A stretch of DNA of 45,013 nucleotides. Origin: Ignavibacteria bacterium. GTDB lineage: Bacteria; Bacteroidota; Ignavibacteria; Tepidaquicellales; Tepidaquicellaceae. This document shows, piece after piece, positions 17,159 through 25,238 of this stretch; within the stretch, counting starts at the first letter, position 1; each line of letters starts with the position of its first letter. The position numbers and the translations under genes were made by a program. Under the pieces are notes generated by a model that was not told the origin of the DNA, ran no database searches, and saw only the letters and a program-made list of their open reading frames with translations. The stretch spans positions 1 through 45,013 of the forward strand of contig JAOADD010000021.1 in NCBI GenBank assembly GCA_026417495.1. The letters run 5' to 3'.

Positions 17159-18121
17159 TTAAGTAGGCAAGCTAAAACGGAATGTTGTTCCTTTCCCCAC
17201 TTCACTCATAACTGTAATTTTACTATTATGTAATTCAAGTATGTGTTTAACAATTGAAAGCCCTAATCCGCTTCCCCCCATTTCTCTTGAGCGATTTTTA
17301 TCAACTCTATAAAATCTTTCAAATATTCTCGGTAAGCATTCTTCAGGTATTCCTATTCCAGTGTCTGACACGGAAATATAAACTTCATCACTTTGCTTCA
17401 TAATTCTTATATCAATTTTACCACCTTCATTTGTATACTTAATAGCGTTATCAATTAAATTCACCATTACTTGCTTAATTGCTTCAGCATCACAAAAAAC
17501 CTGTAAGGAATCTTTGACTCCAGAGAAAAAATTCATTTGCAAAGATTTCTGCTGTGCTACAATGCATAAGGAATTCACAACTTCAGAAATAAGTTCATTC
17601 ACTTTAACATATCTTTGGCTTAACCTCATCCCTGTTTCAAGCTTTGATATACTCACAAGATCATTAGACAGTTCTATTAATCTTTTTGTATGATTCATTG
17701 CTTTGTTTAAAAAATCAATATTAACTGAATTATCATTTATTGCTCCACCTAAAAGAGTTTCCAGCGAAAGCTGAATAGCAAAAATTGGTGTCCTCAATTC
17801 ATGTGCAACATTTCCAAGGAATTCATTTCTATTAATTTTAAATCTTTTTGCGTTTTGTAATTCTTTTTTAATATTCTCTTTAAGTGTTAAAATATTATTA
17901 TAAATATCATCATTTTTTAAATTCGAATTTGCCAGCTCTTCTTCAATCTCTTCCAATAACCTAATTTTACCCTCAAAATCATCATCCTTCAATGTACTTA
18001 TACTATTAATTCGTTGAATTAAATAATTTATTTTTTTCTTCTTCTTAAAATATAAAAATAATAGTCCCCCAATAATAACAATATCAAGAAAAATAATAAT
18101 AATTATAAATGTTAAATCCAT
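17159..18121 (-). CDS. Sensor histidine kinase, PhoR-like, without a sensory domain
   Basis: The 320-residue protein has one membrane helix (about 4-25), a coiled-coil-like linker (about 30-98), a HisKA domain with phospho-acceptor H107 in NVAHELRTPI, and a HATPase_c domain with NLIDNAIKYTNEGG (N box), DTGIGIP (G1) and GGSGLGLSIVKHI (G2). It should phosphorylate the regulator encoded just upstream. There is no periplasmic loop, HAMP or PAS domain, so the signal must enter through the membrane helix or a partner. It lies 89 bases after the regulator gene on the same strand. The target genes cannot be told from the sequence. Confidence 0.93.
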   Translation of the reverse strand: MDLTFIIIIIFLDIVIIGGLLFLYFKKKKKINYLIQRINSISTLKDDDFEGKIRLLEEIEEELANSNLKNDDIYNNILTLKENIKKELQNAKRFKINRNEFLGNVAHELRTPIFAIQLSLETLLGGAINDNSVNIDFLNKAMNHTKRLIELSNDLVSISKLETGMRLSQRYVKVNELISEVVNSLCIVAQQKSLQMNFFSGVKDSLQVFCDAEAIKQVMVNLIDNAIKYTNEGGKIDIRIMKQSDEVYISVSDTGIGIPEECLPRIFERFYRVDKNRSREMGGSGLGLSIVKHILELHNSKITVMSEVGKGTTFRFSLPT

Positions 18122-18210
18122 TTAATAAACTAATTTATGATAACAAGAAATAAATTTAAATTCAGAAGTGTAATTCAAAGGTAATTTCAAAATAAATAGA
18201 AGGTTTTATG

Positions 18211-18924
18211 TTATTCATCATTAAATCTATATCCAAGCCCCTTAATTGTCTCTATATAATCAGCATATTCTCCAAGCTTTTCTCTAATCTTTGCAATATG
18301 AACATCAATTGTTCTATCAACCACATAAATATTTTCACCCCAAATTTCATTTAGTATAACTTCTCGTGAAAAAACTTTCCCTCGGTTTGATATTAAGAAA
18401 TGTAATAATTTAAATTCCTTTTTAGGAAAGAAAACTTCTTCTCCATTTATTTTCACAGTGTGCGATGCAACATCAACCTCAATTCCTTTAAACTTAACAT
18501 GGTCAGGAACCTTCACGGTTTTTTCAGGTTCATTATAAACTCGTCTCAAAACAGATTTTACTCTTGCAATAATTTTTCTTGGAGAAAGAGGTTTTTGTAT
18601 ATAATCATCAGCTCCAAGTTCTAACCCAATGATTTCATCAATCTCATTTTCTTTTGCAGTTAAGAATATAACGGGGATATCTGCTGTTACGGGTGAGGAT
18701 TTAAGTTTCTTACAAACATCAAAACCATTAAGCTCTGGCATCATTATATCAAGAAGAATTAAGTCAGGTTTTTCCTCCTGCGCTATTTTAATTGCATCCC
18801 TCCCATTATATGCAGTAAGAACTTCAAATTCTTTTTGCTGTAATAAGTTATATTTTAAAATATCGACGATGTCTTTTTCATCGTCTACAACAAGAATTTT
18901 ATTCACTTGCTTTCTTTTTTCCAC
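18211..18924 (-). CDS. Response regulator, OmpR/PhoB family
   Basis: The 237-residue protein has a receiver domain (about 8-125) with acidic pair D14-D15, phospho-acceptor D59 in LILLDIMMPE, the T...K switch in FLTAK and the QKPLSP segment. A winged-helix DNA-binding domain (about 145-235) ends with VDVHIAKIREKLG-like and TIKGLGYRF elements. It acts with the downstream histidine kinase. It resembles PhoB, but no Pho genes are nearby, so I do not assign a specific regulon. Confidence 0.94.
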   Translation of the reverse strand: MEKRKQVNKILVVDDEKDIVDILKYNLLQQKEFEVLTAYNGRDAIKIAQEEKPDLILLDIMMPELNGFDVCKKLKSSPVTADIPVIFLTAKENEIDEIIGLELGADDYIQKPLSPRKIIARVKSVLRRVYNEPEKTVKVPDHVKFKGIEVDVASHTVKINGEEVFFPKKEFKLLHFLISNRGKVFSREVILNEIWGENIYVVDRTIDVHIAKIREKLGEYADYIETIKGLGYRFNDE

Positions 18925-18991
18925 TAACTTATTAACTTTAAGTTAACACATCTTTAATTAAATATTAATAAATTGTAAATAAATTTACTTT

Positions 18992-19996
18992 TTATTTAAG
19001 AATTATTTCCTTTCCAATTTTAGCTGACTTATATACAGCATCAACAACCTGCATTACTTTTAATGCATCTTTTCCCGACGATAATAACTTGTGATGACCC
19101 TTTACTGCACCAACAAAATGTTTTAATTGATACTCAAAACTACTTTTAATTGCACCAGTATCTTTCTTAGTTTTAGGAGTAATTTCGTAGAGTTCAGTAT
19201 CCATTTTTTTAAATACACGAAGAGGATTTATCGATGAACTTCCTTTATCCCCATAAATATTACAATAATAAAATTCAGCACCCCTTAAAAAACTCCAACT
19301 CACTTCTATCGTTAGGCAAGCATTATTTTTAAACCTAACAAGTGTGAAATTAGAATCTTCCACAGATTTTGTATTATGAAAATAATTTATTCCTGTAACG
19401 CTATGTACTTGTGGAAATCCGAACATCCACATTCCAAGGTCAAGCATAACAACACCATTATCCAGAAAAACACCTCCGCCTGATTTATCTTTTTCTGTAA
19501 ACCATCTTGTATTAGAACTTTGTGTTTTTAGCCATCCTGTTTTAATATAAAATAAATTCCCCATTTCACCAGCAAGTATAAAACTTCTTTGCAACATAAC
19601 ATCACCTCTAAACCTATGATTCATTCCCACCATTAAAATCTTATTTTCTTTTTCTGCAATTTCAACAATTTTCTGTGCTTCTTTAAAGTTTCTTGCAAGC
19701 GGTTTTTCAACCAGTACATTTTTTCCCGCACTCAAACATTTAATGGCATGTTCTTCATGATATTCGGTTGGTGTACAAATTATCACTGAATTTACCTCTT
19801 CACATTCTTTTAACATCAAATCAAGGTCTTTATAAATTTTTTTTACACCGTATTTATTTCCAATCACTTTTGCTTTCTGAAAATCTCGATCACATACAGC
19901 AGTAATTTCAACAGTATCTACTTTTGTAAGAGCTGGTAAATGCATTACCTGTGCCACTCCCCCCAGTCCTAGAATTCCAATTTTCAGTTTATCCAT
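18992..19996 (-). CDS. Gfo/Idh/MocA-family NAD(P)-dependent oxidoreductase
   Basis: The likely 334-residue protein has an N-terminal Rossmann fold (KIGILGLGGVAQVMHLPAL), the EKPLARN motif with the conserved lysine, and a C-terminal alpha/beta domain. Members act on sugars, inositols or related polyols; the substrate cannot be read here. I chose the ATG at 19996. The longer frame from a TTG at 20020 would run into the end of the SRP RNA gene and adds eight residues with no family support. It lies directly downstream of the SRP RNA gene, which probably has its own promoter. Confidence 0.88.
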   Translation of the reverse strand: MDKLKIGILGLGGVAQVMHLPALTKVDTVEITAVCDRDFQKAKVIGNKYGVKKIYKDLDLMLKECEEVNSVIICTPTEYHEEHAIKCLSAGKNVLVEKPLARNFKEAQKIVEIAEKENKILMVGMNHRFRGDVMLQRSFILAGEMGNLFYIKTGWLKTQSSNTRWFTEKDKSGGGVFLDNGVVMLDLGMWMFGFPQVHSVTGINYFHNTKSVEDSNFTLVRFKNNACLTIEVSWSFLRGAEFYYCNIYGDKGSSSINPLRVFKKMDTELYEITPKTKKDTGAIKSSFEYQLKHFVGAVKGHHKLLSSGKDALKVMQVVDAVYKSAKIGKEIILK

Positions 19997-20014
19997 CTCA
20001 GTACTTTTTATTGA

Positions 20015-20110
20015 TGTCAAGACACCCGGAACACATACAAGAATTACTTACCGTTGCTTCCTTCCGGACCTGGCGGGGTTGGGTAACCTCGTATTGCCCG
20101 GGGCTTGACA
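20015..20110 (-). ncRNA. ffs: Signal recognition particle RNA, small bacterial type (4.5S)
   Basis: The minus strand carries the near-universal SRP helix 8 motif CCAGGTCCGGAAGGAAGCA (about 20054-20072), with the GGAA tetraloop and the symmetric internal loop. Flanking arms TGTCAAG (20104-20110) and CTTGACA (20015-20021) pair to close the ends, giving an RNA of about 96 nt. The RNA binds Ffh and targets nascent membrane proteins. The exact ends are estimated from the base-paired termini. Confidence 0.93.
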
Positions 20111-20149
20111 AAAATCTATTAATTAAAGAATTATTAATAACAAATATAC

Positions 20150-21451
20150 TCAAGCGGATTTAAACATTAAATATAAACCGAATATTCCAAGTACTATATT
20201 TACTAGCCACATTCCAAGAAATGGTGTTATAAAACCTCTATCAGCAAGTTTTTCCCCTCCAATCAAAGCAGCCCAATAAATCAGGAAAAAGAGCAGCGAT
20301 AAACCTGCCGCAATTCCAAAATTTCCCTTTTTTACTCTATATCCAAGTGGAGCACCAATTAAAATAAAAACTATACATGCAAATGGTATCGAATATTTCT
20401 TGTAAATCTCTACAAGATACATATCAATTTGGTCCTCTACAGTTTTTTCATATTGTTGAGCATTTTTTATGTTCTTTTTAACATTCATAAATTGCCTATA
20501 AACCATAACTATGGTATCTTTTGCGGAAATTGGTGCCTTTAAATTAATAACTGTATCTCTAAACTCAAGTGATGATAGTCGGTTAATAGATAGTTTTAAT
20601 TCATTCGATAAATTTCTGTAATAATTTGCTATATTCAGTTTAAGACTATCAATTATCACACGCATTTGCTTGGTTGAGAGCTCTCTATCGCCTCTCATAA
20701 AAGCATTATCTCCTGTTCTTTGAAAAGTAAAACCTTCAGCAGGGAAAATCAATCTATGTTTTGTAAATTTTACTTTTCTATAATCACCCGAGTAATCCCT
20801 ATTATCAAGTTGATGGATTTCTCCATTTGTAAGATTCATCACAATATTTTTGAAATCACTTGTAAAACCAATATCTCCAAATTCTGCAGTAACTAAATTT
20901 TTATGAGTAGGATCTGAATAATCAAAAATATATATCCCTTCAAGGTTATTACTATGTTCAAAAGTCTTTTTTGCAAGAATTTTTATTCCATTTATATCTT
21001 CAGAAAATTTACCAGACTCAAGAATGAATGTAGGTTTGGTTCTTGAAATATCACCGAGTAATAATCTTGCTTGATGATTTGCCTCCGGTAGGACGTCATT
21101 ATTAAATCTAATTAATAAATACGTGATTATAGTTGCAACAATCAGTACAGGAATAATAAGTCTATTTAGTCCAATCCCATTTGCTTTCATAATCATAATT
21201 TCATTATTAGCAGAGAGAGACCCAAACGCCATAATAGTTGAAACAAGAACTGCCATTGGCACTGCAAGTGTAACAATCCAGGCAAGATTTAATGTAATCA
21301 GTTGCGTAATCACCCATAAACTCAATCCTTTTCCAACAAGCTGGTCAATAGTCCTAATTAGAAATTGTAAAACAAATAAAAGCGTAACAGTAAAGAAAGA
21401 AAAAAGAAATGGTCCTATATGTGCTTTCAATATGTGTTTATAAATCAGCAT
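20150..21451 (-). CDS. LptF/LptG (YjgP/YjgQ) family permease
   Basis: The 433-residue inner-membrane protein belongs to the family that extracts lipopolysaccharide from the inner membrane with LptB. It has paired membrane helices at the N-terminus (about 12-115), a large periplasmic jellyroll region (about 120-330) and helices at the C-terminus with GAPLGYRVKKGNFGIAAGLS and FFLIYWAALIGGEKLADRG. These are typical of the family. I cannot decide between LptF and LptG. Its start overlaps the end of the first kbl-like gene by one base, so it may be transcribed with it. Confidence 0.92.
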   Translation of the reverse strand: MLIYKHILKAHIGPFLFSFFTVTLLFVLQFLIRTIDQLVGKGLSLWVITQLITLNLAWIVTLAVPMAVLVSTIMAFGSLSANNEIMIMKANGIGLNRLIIPVLIVATIITYLLIRFNNDVLPEANHQARLLLGDISRTKPTFILESGKFSEDINGIKILAKKTFEHSNNLEGIYIFDYSDPTHKNLVTAEFGDIGFTSDFKNIVMNLTNGEIHQLDNRDYSGDYRKVKFTKHRLIFPAEGFTFQRTGDNAFMRGDRELSTKQMRVIIDSLKLNIANYYRNLSNELKLSINRLSSLEFRDTVINLKAPISAKDTIVMVYRQFMNVKKNIKNAQQYEKTVEDQIDMYLVEIYKKYSIPFACIVFILIGAPLGYRVKKGNFGIAAGLSLLFFLIYWAALIGGEKLADRGFITPFLGMWLVNIVLGIFGLYLMFKSA

Positions 21452-22713
21452 TAAATAACATTAAACTTTTTCCCAACTTTTTCAAAAGCAGATATACATT
21501 TATCCAAATGTTCTTTCTCGTGAGCTGCTGATATTTGCACCCTAATTCTTGCTTGACCTTTAGGAACAACAGGATAAGAAAATCCCACCACATAAATTCC
21601 CTCATCATATAATTCCTTTGCAAAAAGTTGAGCTAGTTGAGCATCATTTTCATATTTCCTGAAAAGTATCGGTACAATTGGATGTATACTTTCAATAATA
21701 TCAAATCCAAGTGAAGTCATTTTTTCACGAAAATATTTAGTATTTGCCATTAATTTATCTCTAAGGTCATTGCTTTTTTCAAGTAGTTCAAATGCTGCAA
21801 TGGCAGTACCCACAATTACTGGTGCAATAGTATTTGAAAAAAGATATGGTCTTGAACGTTGTCTAAGAATCTCAATAATTTCTTTTCTACCTGTTGTAAA
21901 TCCACCTGATGCACCTCCCATTGCTTTTCCAAGAGTTGATGTAATAATATCTACTTCCCCAAGAACACCACAATATTCTAAACTTCCTCTACCAGTAGCA
22001 CCAAAAAAACCCGTAGCATGAGAGTCATCCACCATAACCATAGCGTCATATTTATTAGCAAGATTTATTATCTCACGCAAGTTTGCTATATCACCGTCCA
22101 TAGAAAAGACACCATCAGTAGCTATTATAACATTTTTTGCTGGTACAGGTTCGTGTGCAAGCCCTGTATGTTCCCAAATATCCCTACCTTCGCGAGCAAG
22201 TTGCAATTTGTGTTCAAGCGATCTCATATCCGAATGTTCATAAATCAACCTCCTTGCTTTACACAATCTAATACCATCAATAATACTAGCATGATTAAGT
22301 GAATCAGTAATAATCACATCATCCTTACCAAGAATACTTTCAAAAAGTCCTGTGTTTGCATCAAAACAAGAAGAATACAAAATAGTATCTTCAGTTTGGT
22401 AGAAGCAAGAAATTTTCTCTTCCAACTTTTTATGTATATCTTGAGTACCACAAATAAACCTAACAGATGCTAGACCAAAACCATATTTTTGAATGGTTCT
22501 AATAGCAGATTCTATAATATATGGATGATTAGCTAATCCAAGATAATTATTAGAGCAAAAGTTTAGTACCTCTTTAGGTTCCGAACCCGCAGGATATGAA
22601 ACTAATATATTCGCCTTTTGGTCGGAGAGAATAATCCTCTCATCTTTTAACAATCCTGATTCTTTAATTAAATTTAACTCTGCCCTTAAATCAAATTTAG
22701 TTCTTAAAAACAT
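21451..22713 (-). CDS. Alpha-oxoamine synthase, glycine C-acetyltransferase-like (Kbl-like), copy 1
   Basis: The 420-residue PLP enzyme condenses glycine or another amino acid with an acyl-CoA. It has NNYLGLANHP, SVRFICGTQDIHKKLE, the DDSHATGFFGATGRG segment, PLP lysine K253 in STLGKAMGGASGG and the PVVPKGQARIRVQISAAH ending. These match 2-amino-3-ketobutyrate CoA ligase closely. An insert of about 15-20 residues near 165-185 separates it from E. coli Kbl and from copy 2. No threonine dehydrogenase lies nearby. The substrate is not certain, and sphingoid-base or other acyl condensation cannot be excluded. The stop overlaps the start of the Lpt permease by one base. Confidence 0.88.
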   Translation of the reverse strand: MFLRTKFDLRAELNLIKESGLLKDERIILSDQKANILVSYPAGSEPKEVLNFCSNNYLGLANHPYIIESAIRTIQKYGFGLASVRFICGTQDIHKKLEEKISCFYQTEDTILYSSCFDANTGLFESILGKDDVIITDSLNHASIIDGIRLCKARRLIYEHSDMRSLEHKLQLAREGRDIWEHTGLAHEPVPAKNVIIATDGVFSMDGDIANLREIINLANKYDAMVMVDDSHATGFFGATGRGSLEYCGVLGEVDIITSTLGKAMGGASGGFTTGRKEIIEILRQRSRPYLFSNTIAPVIVGTAIAAFELLEKSNDLRDKLMANTKYFREKMTSLGFDIIESIHPIVPILFRKYENDAQLAQLFAKELYDEGIYVVGFSYPVVPKGQARIRVQISAAHEKEHLDKCISAFEKVGKKFNVI

Positions 22714-22801
22714 ACTTCTATATTTTAGTTATTTATCAAAAATAACAAATAATATTCTTATTTGAAAATTAAACAAAAAAAGAAAAACTTACATATTATA
22801 C

Positions 22802-22825
22802 AATCTGACGCTTAACCGTCAGGTT
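22802..22825 (-). other. Stem-loop between the two kbl-like genes
   Basis: Nine base pairs (22802-22810 with 22817-22825, one of them G-U) enclose a six-base loop. Its core is CTGACG and CGTCAG. On the minus strand a T-rich run follows about 20 bases later rather than at once. It is either a weak terminator of the upstream kbl-like gene or a leader structure of the downstream one. Confidence 0.45.
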
Positions 22826-22919
22826 GATACTTCCCACAGTATATTTTCTATGTATATAATTAAATAATATTATTACAGAAATAAGTAAATATTCTTAATC
22901 AAGTATATGCAAAACATTT

Positions 22920-24167
22920 TTACTGTCCGTACATCTCTATTATTTCTTGTTTAGTCTTATGCAGTATGTTGTATTTCTTTCCAACTTTCACAAATGCATC
23001 AAGTGCCTTTTCAAGATGATGCATTTCATGCGCAGCAGAAAGTTGAGTTCTTATTCTAGCTTGCCCTTTTGGAACCACAGGGAAGAAAAATCCAACTGCA
23101 TATATACCCTCTTCGTATAAATCTCTGGCAAAATCCTGAGAAAGTTTAGCATTAAATAGCATTACAGGTACAATTGCAGTTTCACCTTCTTTTATGATAA
23201 ATCCTGCTTCAGTCAAACTTTTACGCCAGAAATTAGTATTTCTTTCAAGTTTATCTCTTCTCTCTGTTGTTTTGGAAATAATATCCAGCACTCGCAAAGC
23301 ACCCTCAACAATAACAGGAGCAACCGTGTTTGAGAATAGATAAGGTCGTGCTTTTTGCCTACATAATTCTACAAGTTCCTTTCTCCCTGACACACATCCT
23401 CCAGAAGCTCCACCGAGTGCTTTTCCAAGTGTAGTTGTAATTATATCTATTTTCCCAACAACTCCAAAGTGTTCGTGTGTACCGCGTCCTGTTTTACCAA
23501 TATAACCAGAAGCATGCGAGTCATCGACAAAGACCATTGCATTATATTTTTCACAAAGTTCAACTATTTTATCAAGTTTAGCAAGATCACCATCCATAGA
23601 AAAAGCCCCATCTGTGATAACCATTCGGATTCTTTTATCTTGATGCATTTGTAGTTTTTGCTCAAGATGTGCCATATCTGAGTGTTTAAAAGAATCATTT
23701 TGTGCTTTACAAAGTCTCATACCATCAATAATAGATGCATGGACAAGACGATCAGCGATCATAACATCTTCTTCCGATAAGATTGCTTCAAATACACCAG
23801 CATTTGCATCCATACAGGATGGAAAAAGAATCGTATCTTCCGTACCAAGAAATTCAGTTAGTTTCTTTTCCAATTCCTTGTGAATATCTTGAGTCCCACA
23901 TATAAACCTAACAGATGACATACCATATCCTCGATGATCCAAACCTTCGTGTGCCGCTTTAACAACCTCTGGATGTGAAGAAAGCCCCAGATAGTTATTA
24001 GCACACATATTAATAACTTTTTTCTTTTGTGAACCAATAGGAAACTCAACTTCAATCTCTGAATCTTGTGGAGCACAGATTGCCCTTTCTTCTTTAAAGA
24101 GTCCTGCAGCTTTTAATTCTTCAAGTTGTGATTGAAATAATTGGCGCACTTGATCACTATATGCCAT
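22920..24167 (-). CDS. Alpha-oxoamine synthase, glycine C-acetyltransferase-like (Kbl-like), copy 2
   Basis: This 415-residue PLP enzyme is a paralogue of copy 1. It has NNYLGLSSHP, SVRFICGTQDIHKELE, FVDDSHASGYIGKTGRG, PLP lysine K249 in TTLGKALGGASGG and PVVPKGQARIRTQLSAAH. It differs in many positions, so the two are an old duplication or separate acquisitions. It lies 65 bases after an acyl carrier protein gene on the same strand, which raises the chance that it uses an acyl-ACP donor. The ribosome binding site is a full AAGGAGGT seven bases before the ATG, rare in this window. It may be glycine C-acetyltransferase (kbl) or an acyl-specific synthase. Confidence 0.88.
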   Translation of the reverse strand: MAYSDQVRQLFQSQLEELKAAGLFKEERAICAPQDSEIEVEFPIGSQKKKVINMCANNYLGLSSHPEVVKAAHEGLDHRGYGMSSVRFICGTQDIHKELEKKLTEFLGTEDTILFPSCMDANAGVFEAILSEEDVMIADRLVHASIIDGMRLCKAQNDSFKHSDMAHLEQKLQMHQDKRIRMVITDGAFSMDGDLAKLDKIVELCEKYNAMVFVDDSHASGYIGKTGRGTHEHFGVVGKIDIITTTLGKALGGASGGCVSGRKELVELCRQKARPYLFSNTVAPVIVEGALRVLDIISKTTERRDKLERNTNFWRKSLTEAGFIIKEGETAIVPVMLFNAKLSQDFARDLYEEGIYAVGFFFPVVPKGQARIRTQLSAAHEMHHLEKALDAFVKVGKKYNILHKTKQEIIEMYGQ

Positions 24168-24174
24168 TTATAAT

Positions 24175-24182
24175 ACCTCCTT
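24175..24182 (-). promoter_or_regulatory. Perfect Shine-Dalgarno of kbl-like copy 2
   Basis: On the minus strand AAGGAGGT lies seven bases upstream of the ATG. This is the complete anti-SD complement. Most genes here, including cydA, cydB, sdhA and the acyl carrier protein, have no recognisable SD, so high translation is suggested. Confidence 0.8.
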
Positions 24183-24232
24183 AAAATAATTCTATTTATT
24201 TTGAAAAAAATTTTTACTTAATAAAAAATTTC

Positions 24233-24487
24233 TTAATCAGTTACTCCAAATTCTTTGAGTAAATTAACAATGTTATTTACACTATCAAACGCTTCGGGGG
24301 TTGCCTTTGCATCAGGAATTTGAATGTTATATTTGTTTTCAAGAAACACTTTCAATGAAACCATAGAAAATGAATCAACGATACCACCAGATATTAATGG
24401 TGTATCATATGTGACTTCTCTGTCGTCACCTTCTTCAAGGTATTCATTTTTTACATAGTCTAAAATAATGTCTTTTAGTGCTGCCAT
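24233..24487 (-). CDS. Acyl carrier protein
   Basis: The 84-residue acidic protein has the phosphopantetheine attachment serine S39 in SGGIVDSFSM. It has the four-helix ACP pattern, but VDSFS replaces the usual DSL of fatty-acid AcpP, so it looks like a specialised carrier rather than the housekeeping one. It lies between sdhB (49 bases upstream) and the kbl-like copy 2 gene (65 bases downstream), all on the minus strand. In some sphingolipid-making bacteria an ACP is encoded next to serine palmitoyltransferase, an alpha-oxoamine synthase, so a functional link with its neighbour is plausible but unproven. Confidence 0.88.
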   Translation of the reverse strand: MAALKDIILDYVKNEYLEEGDDREVTYDTPLISGGIVDSFSMVSLKVFLENKYNIQIPDAKATPEAFDSVNNIVNLLKEFGVTD

Positions 24488-24536
24488 AGTTATTTGATTT
24501 ATTTTTTGAAATTAGTTTATTTATATATATTTCAAA

Positions 24537-25238
24537 TTAGAACTCTCTTTCAACACATTTCATTTTTAACTGCGAAAGATGCCATGTAATGTTAATTTCC
24601 TTTGGGCATACTTCTACGCAGTTAAAAATTGTGTGGCAACGCCAGAGCCCATCTGGAGTGTCAATTATATCAAGTCTTTCATTTGCTGCCTCATCACGAC
24701 TGTCAAATATAAATCTATATGCTTTAAGAAGTGCAGCTGGTCCAAGATAATTTTCATTAGTCCATTGTGATGGGCAAGAAGTAGAACAAGCACCGCAAAG
24801 TATACAGTTGACAGATTCGTCTATTAAAGCGCGGTCTTCTGGGCTCTGAAGTCTTTCTTTCTGAGGAGGTTGTTGTTTATTTATTAAGTACGGCTTTACT
24901 ATCTCATACTTAGCAAAAAATAAATCCATATCTACTATAAGATCTTTAATAATTGGTAAAGCTGGTAAAGGATCAATTTTGATGTATTTCTTTTTAAAAT
25001 CCTTAACAAGGACTTGACAGGCAAGCCGATTTTTACCATTAATCATCATAGCATCAGATCCACATATTCCATGGGAACAAGAACGTCTATACGACAAACT
25101 ACCATCCTGTTCCCACTTTACTTTATCAAGGCAATCCAGTATTCTATCAGTTGGTTCAGCATCTATTGTGTATTCTTTCCTGTAAGGTCTTTCATCCTTT
25201 TCAGGGTCAAATCTTAATATTGATAAAGTTACTTTCAT
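24537..25238 (-). CDS. sdhB: Succinate dehydrogenase/fumarate reductase iron-sulfur subunit
   Basis: The 233-residue protein carries electrons from SdhA to quinone through three iron-sulfur clusters. The [2Fe-2S] ligands are C54, C59, D62 and C74 in RRSCSHGICGSD and RLAC. The [4Fe-4S] and [3Fe-4S] sites are in CILCGACSTSCPS and CHTIFNCVEVCPK. The Asp at the fourth 2Fe ligand position is the same as in E. coli SdhB. The gene starts at the last base of sdhA. Confidence 0.96.
   Translation of the reverse strand: MKVTLSILRFDPEKDERPYRKEYTIDAEPTDRILDCLDKVKWEQDGSLSYRRSCSHGICGSDAMMINGKNRLACQVLVKDFKKKYIKIDPLPALPIIKDLIVDMDLFFAKYEIVKPYLINKQQPPQKERLQSPEDRALIDESVNCILCGACSTSCPSQWTNENYLGPAALLKAYRFIFDSRDEAANERLDIIDTPDGLWRCHTIFNCVEVCPKEINITWHLSQLKMKCVEREF

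Noticed and set aside
19997-20020. Longer start for the Gfo/Idh/MocA gene
   Set aside because: It would begin with TTG inside the paired end of the SRP RNA gene, while the ATG at 19996 gives the normal N-terminus.
21451-24167. Recent tandem duplication of the kbl-like genes
   Set aside because: The two proteins differ at many positions and by an insert, and the flanking DNA shows no matching repeat.
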